A program made the translations under genes and the position numbers. Below, in pieces: positions 10,901-18,610 of a DNA stretch of 64,000 bases; position 1 is the stretch's first letter; each line of letters begins with the position of its first letter. Under the pieces are notes generated by a model. That model saw only the letters and a program-made list of their open reading frames with translations, did no database searches and had not been told where the DNA came from. The stretch spans positions 5,785,936-5,849,935 of the forward strand of contig NC_133220.1 in assembly GCF_040436345.1 (NCBI RefSeq), in the 5' to 3' direction. Source of the stretch: Pagrus major (lineage: Eukaryota > Chordata > Actinopteri > Spariformes > Sparidae).

Positions 10901-13267
10901 CAGAGAGGTGGCTTGGTTCATCATCTTATAATTGAGCCCACAGTCTTAAGACATGCACACACATGTTGTGTGAGCTGCTTATCTGATCCTCCTGCCTCAC
11001 CACAAATATGTAACTGTCCTCCAGCCGCCCAGTCCAGCCGTCTGTTCCGGAGTTTTCCCAAGGACGTGCTGCAATCTCTGGCCGAGGAAAACATCACCTC
11101 GAACTTCCACAGTTGGAGCCTGTCTCTGCAGGTATCTTTTGTTTCCACTCTTTTTCTGTCACACAACAGTTTCCCCAAACTAAACATTTGAAATGTCTTA
11201 CCTGTCTTACATCTAATCCTGGAAGAATGTCATGGGGACAAGACTTGTGCCATACAAGAACAGAAATAAAAAATAGAAGTAAACAAATGCCCAACCTATG
11301 TGTGAACTTTAAACAGAGAAGGGCGTGGTGGCCAAGGGGCAAGGCGTTGGTCTTGTAAACCAAAGATCATGGGTTCAATTCCCATCCATGCTTTTTAATT
11401 AAATAAATGAATACTGTTTATGTTAAATGAGCTCTGGATATACATTGTTCATCCACAGCGCAAGAAATAACATGAAAAGCTAATTACTTTGATCATCTCC
11501 TTGCTGGATGCTACTTGACATTCACAACCCACTACTTGCAGACCAAGTTTAACAAATAAATTTAGTCTGCAAGAGCCAATGGTGATGGCAGAGGCCCCCC
11601 AGCAGGACAATGCGCTTGGCTACTCCGCTACAACTTGACCAGACTAAGAGCTCAAGGTGTTGACCTGGCCCCCATTCCAATCCGATCAATAATCCATGGG
11701 ATGTGCTGGAACAAGTCCAATCCATGGAGGCCCCATTGTTGATCGGATTTGGCCCTGTCCTCTTGAGGCGTGGACACAGGACATGTCCTGTGGTGTCTGA
11801 CACATAGGGTTGGCAGTGGATCCTTTCAGTTGTGTGGGGTACAAAGTGGAACCCATCCAAGTCCATGAATCTGACTTGTTTCAGAACCATTTACAGCACC
11901 CCCATCCGTGTGCAGGGTCATCACCATTCCCTGTAGCATTAATGAAAGCTGAGTTAAGCAATCCCTTTTTTGATCATCCATGGCCCAAGTACAGCAGACG
12001 ACAAGTTCAGATACTCTGATGGCATCAGCGGTCAGGCGTGGTGGCCAAGTGGTAAGGCGTTGGTCTCGTAAACCAAAGATCATGGGTTCAACCCCCATCC
12101 ATGCCTTGAAAGATAAGTTAACCATATGTCAGCTCATTACCTGAAATTTAGGTTGGTGAACAAGCACAAATTTGCAAATCACCATACAGCAGATAGGCTG
12201 GCGGAAGTTCTGAGTTGCTCAATGCAAATGAGCAGTAAATATATAAATGTAAACTCTACTGCCTTTACACCAACAGAACTACAGTCGAAATTCCAAGCTG
12301 AAGAGGTTCTACAAGGTTCTGTCCACCAACAACGATGGGAAGAAAGAATTCATCTCCACCATGGAAGGTGCTGTTCAACATTGACTACTTTGCAGTTTTT
12401 CTCATGAAGCCCACTAGAATGATTATTTTCACTATGATCGAGTATTTTTTTTTTCTCTGCTGACACTATTTCTGGTTTTCCTCAGCTTACCGCTACCCAT
12501 TTTACGCAGTGCAGTGGCATCCAGAGAAAACCACCTATGAGTGGGTTGATAAGCCTGGCATGGTTCACACCCCCTCTGCTATAAGAGCCTGCTTCTACAC
12601 CGCCAGCTTCTTTGTCTCTGAAGGTAACATTTGGTAGCTCTGTAACTGTCTTTTTTTCCTCAATACCTATTTCAAGATATATTCACCATTGGAATGATAT
12701 CTGCCAAAACTGATTTTCTACTACCAGAAATATCAACCAAACCGAATTTGTAGATCAATGTGTAAATTTCCATTTTTTACGAGCAAAAGTTTTACTAAAA
12801 TTATTACAGCGCTGAAATTCTCAAACACGTTAGCTTAAAATTTATCAAAAAATGGATTATGCCATTTCCTTGTGACTGGTTACCAAATTATAGCAGATGT
12901 GGTCCATTTGATCTAAATCGCCATAACAAATAGTGCAACTGAATTTAAAAGACACATGCAGTGTCATAGGAAGGAGACTTAAAAGTTTATACCTTAATAT
13001 CTCAACAGTGTGTGTGTGTGTTTTGATGAAAAGAGCAGCTGCAGGTCTGTATATGGCTGAAGTTTCACCACTACACCATTCTTTGTCCTTCTGCTTTTTG
13101 TCTCTTCCTCTTTTCTCCTTCCTGCCTTTCTTTTCTGTCTTTCAGCTATGAAGAATCACCACCATTTCTCCAGTCCTGCGGAGGAAGAGAAAGCTCTCAT
13201 CTACAACTTCTCTCCCGTCTTCAGAGGCATGAACGCCATATTTTTGCAGAACTATTACTTTGATTGA
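4599..13267 (+). CDS. ggh: Gamma-glutamyl hydrolase, nine-exon gene, intact
   Basis: This is a lysosomal/secreted cysteine peptidase that trims the poly-gamma-glutamate tail from folates (and antifolates), so it sets how long folate stays in the cell. The exons are 4599-4716, 7266-7380, 9244-9294, 9769-9853, 10175-10313, 11025-11131, 12277-12367, 12486-12623 and 13146-13267. They total 966 nt, giving 321 residues plus TGA; the human protein is 318. All introns are GT/AG and all phases match. Residues 1-28 form an Ala/Leu/Cys-rich signal peptide. The class I glutamine-amidotransferase-like fold shows LLLPGGN (near 98), the nucleophile in WGTCQG (Cys137), and QWHPEK (His247, Glu249). N-glycosylation sequons lie at Asn80, Asn192 and Asn206. 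The C-terminal [19 protein letters not shown] block is also typical. The start is the first ATG before the signal peptide. Any untranslated 5' exon is not resolved. Confidence 0.97.
4717..7265 (+). other. ggh intron 1
   Basis: A 2.5-kb intron. Its 5' end carries a long (TG)n run at 4855-4903; the rest is AT-rich unique-looking sequence. No further coding segment was recognised. Confidence 0.85.
4855..4903. repeat. (TG)n microsatellite in ggh intron 1
   Basis: An uninterrupted TG dinucleotide run of more than 20 units, about 140 bases after the exon 1 donor. Confidence 0.95.
7266..7380 (+). CDS. ggh: ggh exon 2
   Basis: The exon completes Gly40 and encodes [15 protein letters not shown] followed by [16 protein letters not shown] and ARVVPV, the first strand and helix of the hydrolase fold. 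The acceptor is a pyrimidine-rich tract ending TCCAG and the donor is GTACAG. It ends in the AG of the Arg78 codon. Confidence 0.95.
7381..9243 (+). other. ggh intron 2 with degenerate tandem duplication
   Basis: The intron contains two diverged copies of a segment of about 300 bp (about 7725-8095 and 8160-8410). Both share TAATATAACTCATCA, GGGCTCTGCCACATCA-like, and ACTTTGCTGGAAA blocks in the same order. The first copy has gained an (AT)n microsatellite. A further copy of the TCATGGTGCT repeat lies near 8852. Confidence 0.7.
7905..7996. repeat. (AT)n microsatellite
   Basis: About 90 bp of alternating AT with one GTATGT interruption, inside intron 2. Such tracts can extrude cruciforms and vary in length. 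Confidence 0.95.
9244..9294 (+). CDS. ggh: ggh exon 3 (51 nt)
   Basis: This short exon encodes [18 protein letters not shown]. Both end codons are split, and both join correctly to exons 2 and 4. It contains the NCT glycosylation sequon. The donor GTGAGT is nearly consensus. Confidence 0.93.
9769..9853 (+). CDS. ggh: ggh exon 4
   Basis: The exon encodes [19 protein letters not shown] and [10 protein letters not shown], containing the PGG turn conserved in gamma-glutamyl hydrolases. The acceptor is CTCCTCAG and the donor is GTAAGA. It ends on a complete Lys codon. Confidence 0.95.
10175..10313 (+). CDS. ggh: ggh exon 5 (catalytic cysteine)
   Basis: The exon encodes [20 protein letters not shown] and continues to ALPLTFTA. 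The cysteine of GTCQG is the expected nucleophile, residue 137 here (human precursor Cys134). The acceptor is CTCTGCAG and the donor is GTATTC. Confidence 0.97.
10413..10701 (+). repeat. Exact 33-bp direct repeat around an A-rich segment
   Basis: The 33-base sequence at 10413-10445 is repeated without change at 10669-10701 in ggh intron 5. The 223 bases between end in an A-rich (AAAAAC)n tract (10617-10660). The repeat contains the TCATGGTGCT core that recurs elsewhere in and near ggh. Confidence 0.85.
11025..11131 (+). CDS. ggh: ggh exon 6
   Basis: The exon encodes [20 protein letters not shown] followed by [15 protein letters not shown]. It carries the NIT sequon at Asn192. The acceptor is TGTCCTCCAG and the donor is GTATCT. 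It ends on a complete codon, CAG. Confidence 0.95.
11322..11393 (+). tRNA. tRNA-Thr(TGT), intronic
   Basis: A 72-nt cloverleaf in ggh intron 6. The acceptor stem is GGCGTGG/CCATGCT, the anticodon stem TTGGT/ACCAA with loop CTTGTAA (anticodon TGT at 11354-11356), and the T stem ATGGG/CCCAT with loop TTCAATT. Five T residues follow almost at once (pol III terminator). The body matches vertebrate tRNA-Thr(CGT) genes, so it looks like a CGT gene whose wobble base changed to T; it remains a Thr anticodon. It may be functional or a decaying copy. Confidence 0.7.
11595..11830 (+). mobile_element. Rearranged Tc1-like transposase relic
   Basis: On the plus strand 11598-11735 retains codons for PQQDNA (around a catalytic Asp) and for [17 protein letters not shown], degenerate versions of the QQDNAPCHT and IEHLWDVLDKQV blocks of Tc1/mariner transposases. 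From about 11738 the sequence continues in the opposite sense: the minus strand at 11830-11763 resembles the segment following those blocks (Q-T/D-TP..CQTPQD.., HASR). The relic is therefore inverted head-to-head on itself and non-coding. It lies between the two intronic tRNA-Thr genes. Confidence 0.6.
12035..12106 (+). tRNA. tRNA-Thr(CGT), intronic
   Basis: A 72-nt cloverleaf in ggh intron 6, sense to the host gene. The acceptor stem is GGCGTGG/CCATGCC, the D arm GGCCAAGTGGTAAGGC, the anticodon loop CTCGTAA (anticodon CGT at 12067-12069) and the T arm ATGGG-TTCAACC-CCCAT. All stems pair with one G-T. No TTTT run lies close downstream, which weakens the case for an efficiently ended pol III gene. 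Confidence 0.75.
12277..12367 (+). CDS. ggh: ggh exon 7
   Basis: The exon encodes [20 protein letters not shown] then [10 protein letters not shown], matching the conserved segment before the catalytic histidine exon. The acceptor is CACCAACAG. The donor GTGCTG is weaker than the others but keeps the phase with exon 8. NYS is a glycosylation sequon. Confidence 0.92.
12486..12623 (+). CDS. ggh: ggh exon 8 (catalytic histidine)
   Basis: The exon encodes [20 protein letters not shown] and continues through [18 protein letters not shown] to SFFVSE. The QWHPEK motif supplies His247 and Glu249 (human precursor His244 and Glu246). The donor is GTAACA. A decayed duplicate of this exon lies at 18276-18390. 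Confidence 0.97.
13146..13267 (+). CDS. ggh: ggh exon 9 and stop
   Basis: The terminal exon encodes [20 protein letters not shown] and then NFSPVFRG to the C-terminal NYYFD, ending in TGA. The acceptor follows a long pyrimidine tract (13080-13145). The NHHHF and EEEKALIY blocks and the aromatic-Asp C-terminus are family features. Confidence 0.96.
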
Positions 13268-15198
13268 CGGAAAGCGCAGAAGACTGAAACAGGCTCAGTC
13301 CAGTCGGAATTTGCCACTGATAGAACATGTTGGGCCAAGTTTTAAAACCAAACTCGGTGGCGTTGTCACTTACAAAAAATAAACAAGTACAGAATGCAAA
13401 TACAAAGACACATACATTTTTATAAAATACCAAAATTAAACAGTGCCAATACCTAAAGGAGATTTAATTGATGATTACATTTTGATTTATAACATTAATA
13501 ACAGTGAAATATATAAGACGTTGCTGGATTTTATACATTCATAAGGTACAATTGTGAAATATTAGTTTATATTTTTGAATAACAAATCACATAAGAACAT
13601 GTCAGAGTATATTAAAAGCATCTATCGCTATACTGTCACTTACTTATGTTGATTCTTATGTTGTTAAAGCTTCCTTCAGTTAAAATTATCTTGCAGTGTT
13701 ATGATTTGTTTCTTTCTGATTAACATTTCTAGGGACAATATGGGCAATATTCTACTTTTAGAATTATATCGGTCCAATTGTAACATGAACTTAACGTAAC
13801 ATAAAAAAACTTTCAGGGTGTCCCTTTCATTGCAGCATGTGTGGGAGATACCAATTGCTACTGATGTAAAAGACCTGCTCGTCGTCTGTCTAGCAGCCTT
13901 TTATTTCACGATGGTCCAGCCAACCAACGACTTAATGCCACTCAGAGATTTACTCTTCTCCGGCCTTTTGCTCGGTCACACACTTTTTTTATTTTTGATC
14001 TCTTTAGCTAACTCCTTCAACATCATTTTCATTCTCTTCGCCTCTGCCACGATGTCCTTTCTGAGAATACTGAGCAAATAGCTTTGTCTTATTGCAGGCT
14101 GGTGGTATGTGACGTAGTGCCATGAAGTGTTACTCACTCATCACTGTAGGATTGTGCTCACTCAAGCCAAGTTACATTGTGCAAGAACAACCATTCGGTT
14201 TGCAATGTGGGAATAGGAGGCACCATTCTCCCATCATCATGATTTTGAAGCTGTTGTTTTAAGGTGAAACAGTTGCATAATGTTGCTTTAAAATCCTGTA
14301 CTGATACTTCAGCTGCAAAAAAAAAGGTTAGAAGCATATTTTGTCACTACAGCCAAAGCTTGTATGAGTCTTGAAAGAGTTTATCTTTACATGATTGTAT
14401 TTCTGTGTGTCTCCGTGGGCATTTAAGCTTCAACAGGAAGTGGAGTGTTTTGTATAACAACAATATCAGGATTTCATTGAAACGTTTAATTTTTAATTTT
14501 TACACTTGATAGATTTTAGTTGGCTAAAGTAACGGCATTCACTGAAGGGAGTTACAACCTGAAACCTTGCAGGTATGAGGTTCTCCGTTGACACCAACAA
14601 TGTACTTCGTGGAAAAAGTGGATGGTTTGCACCAGCTTATGATTGCCTGATTTTAAAATGGAACCTTGGGTGTTTAATTGTGTGGCTGTCATCATAACTG
14701 TGTTAATGATTTGATCATTTTTTCTTCATCCGTCATCATTCTGAAACTAGAATACCAAACCAATACGGCTCATCATTTTTGGTTTTTAACAATCCTGTCA
14801 GAGAAATAACTGGTGTCAAATGTTTCCACACATTGAACCATTTTGCAGCAAGAGAGATATGTATTGCTGAGGTGTAAATACATTTTAAAAAAAACTAATA
14901 TTTCCCCTTTTTGTTTTGTTAATTAAACCAAAAATAATGAGTCATACAATAAATCCTACTTTGGAACATTTTATATTATATTTTGTTGCATTGATTGCAC
15001 AACTGGTTGTGCAAGTTTTGTTTGCTTGTCTGACCTTGTGATCAGACAATAAAGGAAGTCAAAAAAAACTACAAAATGTCGGGAGTTTACTTTTACTGTA
15101 AGTCTGAACAACTGCCCTTCTGACTGACTGACTGACAGCTAATGTGCTACTAATTTGCAATGTAGCATTTATCATGCTAGTCAACAAGTGTTTTAAAT
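13268..15198. other. ggh 3' flank / possible long 3' UTR
   Basis: AT-rich sequence with several AATAAA motifs. A segment near 14401-14460 is alignable with 18541-18600, so this flank was part of the duplicated unit. The 87-codon open frame at 13818-14081 has no recognisable domain and I do not call it a gene. Confidence 0.6.
13378..13383 (+). terminator. Candidate ggh polyadenylation signal
   Basis: An AATAAA lies 111 bases after the stop codon in an A-rich context, giving a short 3' UTR. Further AATAAA copies at 14948-14953 and 15048-15053 (the latter followed by TG/T-rich sequence) could end a 1.8-kb UTR. The region around 14400 is also recognisable in the downstream duplicate. Confidence 0.4.
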
Positions 15199-15420
15199 GT
15201 CCAGTGTGTAGAAGATTTAGGTGGATCTAATGGCAGAAATGAAAAACTAAGAATCATCTCGTTTTCGTTACCTTACAATGAGCCTTTATATCTGCAGAGA
15301 GAGCAGGTCCTCTTCGACGGCGTCAGCCATGCTGCACCACAATGCTTCTACGGCAGCCCAGAATGGACAAGCCTAACGTTGGCTCTAAAGAGGGCCTTTC
15401 TTTGTCATCTTTTCATGACC
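15199..15420 (+). repeat. Fish dispersed repeat (AATGTCCAGTGTGTAG type), 5' half
   Basis: The segment begins AATGTCCAGTGTGTAGAAGA and includes GAGAGCAGGTCCTCTTC, CCATGCTGCACC, GCTTCTACGGCAGCCCAGAA and GGCTCTAAAGAGGGCC. From memory this resembles an abundant percomorph non-autonomous repeat. Only the first part is present and no matching terminal inverted repeat was found downstream. Confidence 0.5.
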
Positions 15421-16194
15421 AAGATTTACAGCATTGTGACCAGTCCTTTGTCATTTAATCCAGAGGCTTTAATAATAAGTGAATTATATAATTTAAGATG
15501 CAAGAACATTTTCTCAACCAGGGAAGGAGCTCTGAAAGATCTAAACCACATAGATACATAAGTTTACTGGACTTGAACTATATATTAGATAAGAATTCTG
15601 CTTGGTACGTATTAAAAGAGTAATATTTCTATTTGCTACCATCGGTCATGGTGCTCAATGTGACATAGAGGTAGAATCCATGCAAGTTTGATTGCTCTGA
15701 TAATCGTCTTACATAAAGCCTTTTACATCAAAGTAGACTGTGGCTTTCTGTTTTTCCTTGGTATCTCTTAATCCTGTTGTATTTGTTTTAATTACACTTA
15801 GAAAATCATCAATAATCTCTCATCCTGCCTAAAAGGTGTCATACAAGCCGAAGAAACATCCTAGTTTGAAATTGTATTTCTCGCTGTACCTGTAGCTACA
15901 TGCCTATACAAACACACTGTCTCGTGTTCATTTCTTTTAGCACGTAACAACATTTCTTACCATCAGATGCTGAGCTTCACAACTCAATTTTTTCTTTCAA
16001 CATTTGTTATGGGACTCCTTGTAAGGAGTCCAACTGGAAAAATATCAAAAAGAGCAAAGTTTCCTAGTGAAGTAAGTGTTGCAGTTGTGATCCCCTTTAG
16101 ATTCACACCAGTTTCACTCATGGTGCTCAGTTTGGAGCAATAAAGGAGGTTCCCATGTAAATGAGATGGGATTTTTCAACAGACTTGAATAAAT

Positions 16195-16640
16195 AAGTGC
16201 TATATGGAGGCAACTGGATTTGCTTGAGCTTCTTGAAGAAGTTTCACCTCTCAATCAAGAGGCTTCTTCAGTTCTAGCTGACCAGTCGCGAGTCGCATGC
16301 TTTAAAACCTGTGGGGGGCGTTAACCCTTACAGAGTCGTTAAGGGCACATGTGAGTTGTTGACACACCTGGCCATTGTGTGAGTCGTTGGGGTCGACTGG
16401 GTCCAACTGTGAGTGGGTATTAAGCTGTCTGGGGAGGGAAACTCCAGGACTGCATTGTAAGTGGCTCATTGATGGTGTTGTAGACCACCTCCTCTGTTGA
16501 ACTATTGTAATTCCAGTGTGATGTAGATGGCTTCTTTCACACCTTTATTCAAACCGCCGCTCTTCTCATGCCAAGATGTGTACACTGATGTCCTCAGAGT
16601 GCCCCCTCTTCTTCGGGTGTAAGTGGTAAGTGTGAAGAAT
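16195..16640 (-). mobile_element. Penelope-like element remnant (C-terminal/3' part)
   Basis: Read on the minus strand, 16585-16526 retains a degenerate copy of the conserved stretch near the GIY-YIG endonuclease end of Penelope-like reverse transcriptases (relic of an F-x-R-G-V-K-E-A-I-Y-V block, here with stops). It is followed by a decayed tail and the ACTGAAGAAGCCTCTTGATT-type motif at 16278-16240, very common in fish Penelope-like and related repeats. No reverse-transcriptase domain remains. It is inserted in the ggh-derived duplicated block. Confidence 0.6.
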
Positions 16641-16909
16641 GAAGAAAGATGTCATCTTTTTACTGTTTCAGCTTATGCACAAAATAAATCTCAACTCAGT
16701 ACCTGAAATTTTAGCATTTCTTGAAATGAAACTTGCTGCTCCACTGCATTTTCTTGCTGAAGAATACAGTAGAAACTTGGCATCAAATTAAAACACCGAA
16801 ATTAGTGTTATAATATAAATGCTTTGCTCTTATATGGGAAAGCAGTGGGTTTTTCATTCAATTGTATACAGTAGGCACACTCACTTATACAAGCAGCTGC
16901 TCTGATGAA

Positions 16910-16981
16910 AGGCATGGATGGAAATTGAACCCATGATCTTTGGTTTACGAGACCAACGCCTTACCACTTGGCCACCACGCC
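16910..16981 (-). tRNA. tRNA-Thr(CGT), minus strand
   Basis: On the minus strand the sequence folds with acceptor GGCGTGG/CCATGCC, anticodon stem TTGGT/ACCAA, loop CTCGTAA (anticodon CGT, plus-strand ACG at 16947-16949) and T loop TTCAATT. The T stem has one G-T pair. Only three Ts follow. It is probably a real or recently inactive tRNA-Thr gene from the same family as the intronic copies. Confidence 0.7.
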
Positions 16982-17590
16982 TACCTGTCGTGCCTACCTG
17001 TCTTTGGGATCAGCTGAGGGATTACGCGTGAGGACACAGTGAATAGACAGGATTATCTCTGTGAATACATGTTTTTGTTTTGAATATTTAAGATAACAAT
17101 TATAGAGAACACCTCACACTGCAGGGGTTTATACATCATTCAAAATGTCAAGGCACTTGTCAATAAAGGTCATAAAGACAGAAGGCATCCAATCAAACTG
17201 TCCCACATTGTTTCTTCTAATCTATAATATCTTCTATCACTGCTTACACAAAATCATATAAAGTGCCAAGAATCACACCTGTTTTTTGGCTGTTTTATAC
17301 ATTTGGTATGGGCCTCTATTAAGAAGTCCTCCTACAACATTTCTGAAAGAGCAATCACTCCTAGACTTCCACCATTTACTGTTGTAATCCCTTTTAGATT
17401 CACACCAGCTTCACTTATGGTGCTCAGTATGGGGCCATGTGGGTGGTTCCCATGTAAATGAGGCGGGAGCAATGTTACAATTGTACAGGTTCTCCCATGA
17501 AACCACAGTTCCTGAGTGCTCTAACGACTGCTCTCTGTATAAAGTTTAAGCAACTACACGTATGAGCTTCAGCATCTCACAGAGTGATAA

Positions 17591-17639
17591 GGCATGGTGG
17601 CCAAGTGGTAAGGTGTTGGTTCAACCCCCATCCATGTCT
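17591..17639 (+). pseudogene. tRNA-Thr pseudogene lacking anticodon loop
   Basis: Only 49 nt remain. The 5' acceptor, D arm and start of the anticodon stem (…GTTGGT) join directly to the T loop (TCAACC) and 3' acceptor. The 23 missing bases lie between two GGT triplets in the intact copies, pointing to a microhomology deletion. It cannot make a tRNA. Confidence 0.8.
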
Positions 17640-17799
17640 CAAAAGTATTATCTTCAATGGAAAAGGACCACTCTTACTGTGTTGTTAGTGTCATGACCAT
17701 TCCTTGAGCCATTATTCAAATCTAAGTGTCCTTTCTTGATCACCCACAGATCACAAGATCTACAGCTGATCACACCTGAAGCTACTCAGTTAAGTTGCA

Positions 17800-17870
17800 G
17801 GCGTGGTGCCCAAGAGGTAACGCTCTGGTCTTGCAAACCAAAGCTCATGTCTTCGCTCCCCCCAGTTTTA
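17800..17870 (+). pseudogene. Decayed tRNA-Thr-like pseudogene
   Basis: GGCGTGGTGCCCAAGAGGTA is followed by a TGGT-CTTGCAA-ACCA anticodon arm (anticodon TGC), but the T arm and 3' acceptor no longer pair. About 110 bases upstream are alignable to the upstream flank of the intronic tRNA at 12035, so this is a segmental copy. Confidence 0.65.
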
Positions 17871-18275
17871 AAGATGTTATAGTTCTCAACATACAGTTTG
17901 TTCATTAAGCTAACACTGTTATACAAAGTCCTGGCATTAACGATGATGGACACAATCCTGTCCGACTATTCTGCAGTTTGAGTGCCATATCATCATGTTA
18001 ATGTTCGTCACTGTACAATTGTCCTAAACACACAAGGCTAGTGCACAAGCATAGTGCAACAAACTGTGAACTCAGCATTTTCAGCATTCACAACTGTCCA
18101 CCAGATGGCACCATCACCTAATCACTGAACTGGTGTGATGATCAGAATAATGATGATTCAGATTCAAATGACATCTGGACCTGAAGAGATGATGAAAAAG
18201 GGAAGATGACAATGGTAGTTTCTTGATGGTCCTGCTTCTCTAAAATGGTTGTTTTGTTTTTTTGTCTGCTGACAG

Positions 18276-18390
18276 TGCTGATACCCTTTTCATGCAGTAT
18301 CCAGAGAAAGCACAGATAAGCCAGGCATGGTTTACTCCACCTCTGCTATAAGAGCCTGCGTCAACACTGCCAACATCTTTGTTTCTGAAG
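18276..18390 (+). pseudogene. ggh exon 8 relic
   Basis: The segment aligns to functional exon 8 (12486-12623), sharing CTCTGCTATAAGAGCCTGCG and TTTGT-TCTGAAG at its end. Two internal deletions are visible: one removes the codons around the catalytic Gln-Trp-His, the other removes most of the TYEW block. The donor GT is changed to AT. Exons 1-7 and 9 are not found nearby, so this is a truncated duplicate and not a second gene. Confidence 0.85.
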
Positions 18391-18610
18391 ATAACCAGCA
18401 GTATCTCTGTATGCATCTCTGTCAGGTGGTCATCAAACTATTTGTCTGTCCTTGACACTGAAATGTGTTTGAATGTTAGGCTGTGAGGCAACATAACCTC
18501 CTCCATACCTCCATAACTTGTATATCGACTGTATTCTTGTGTATCTCTGCGTGCCTTTAAGCTTTTTTATTTCTTAACAGTAAATGAAGTATTTCGTATA
18601 AATAAAATAA

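Larger units (their letters stand above)
15640..18610 (+). repeat. Partial duplications of the ggh 3' region
   Basis: Several blocks match ggh intron 5 to 3' flank: TCATGGTGCT-centred blocks at about 15645, 16080 and 17385; tRNA-Thr copies at 16910, 17591 and 17800; 17690-17800, which matches 11920-12034; an exon 8 relic at 18276-18390; and 18541-18600, which matches 14401-14460. 15990-16160 and 17290-17470 also match each other. Their order follows the parent gene, implying more than one duplication round and later decay. Confidence 0.7.

Noticed and set aside
13818..14081. 87-codon frame with hydrophobic stretches in the ggh 3' flank
   Set aside because: It lies in probable 3' UTR or intergenic sequence, with no homology I recognise; the hydrophobicity follows from T-richness.
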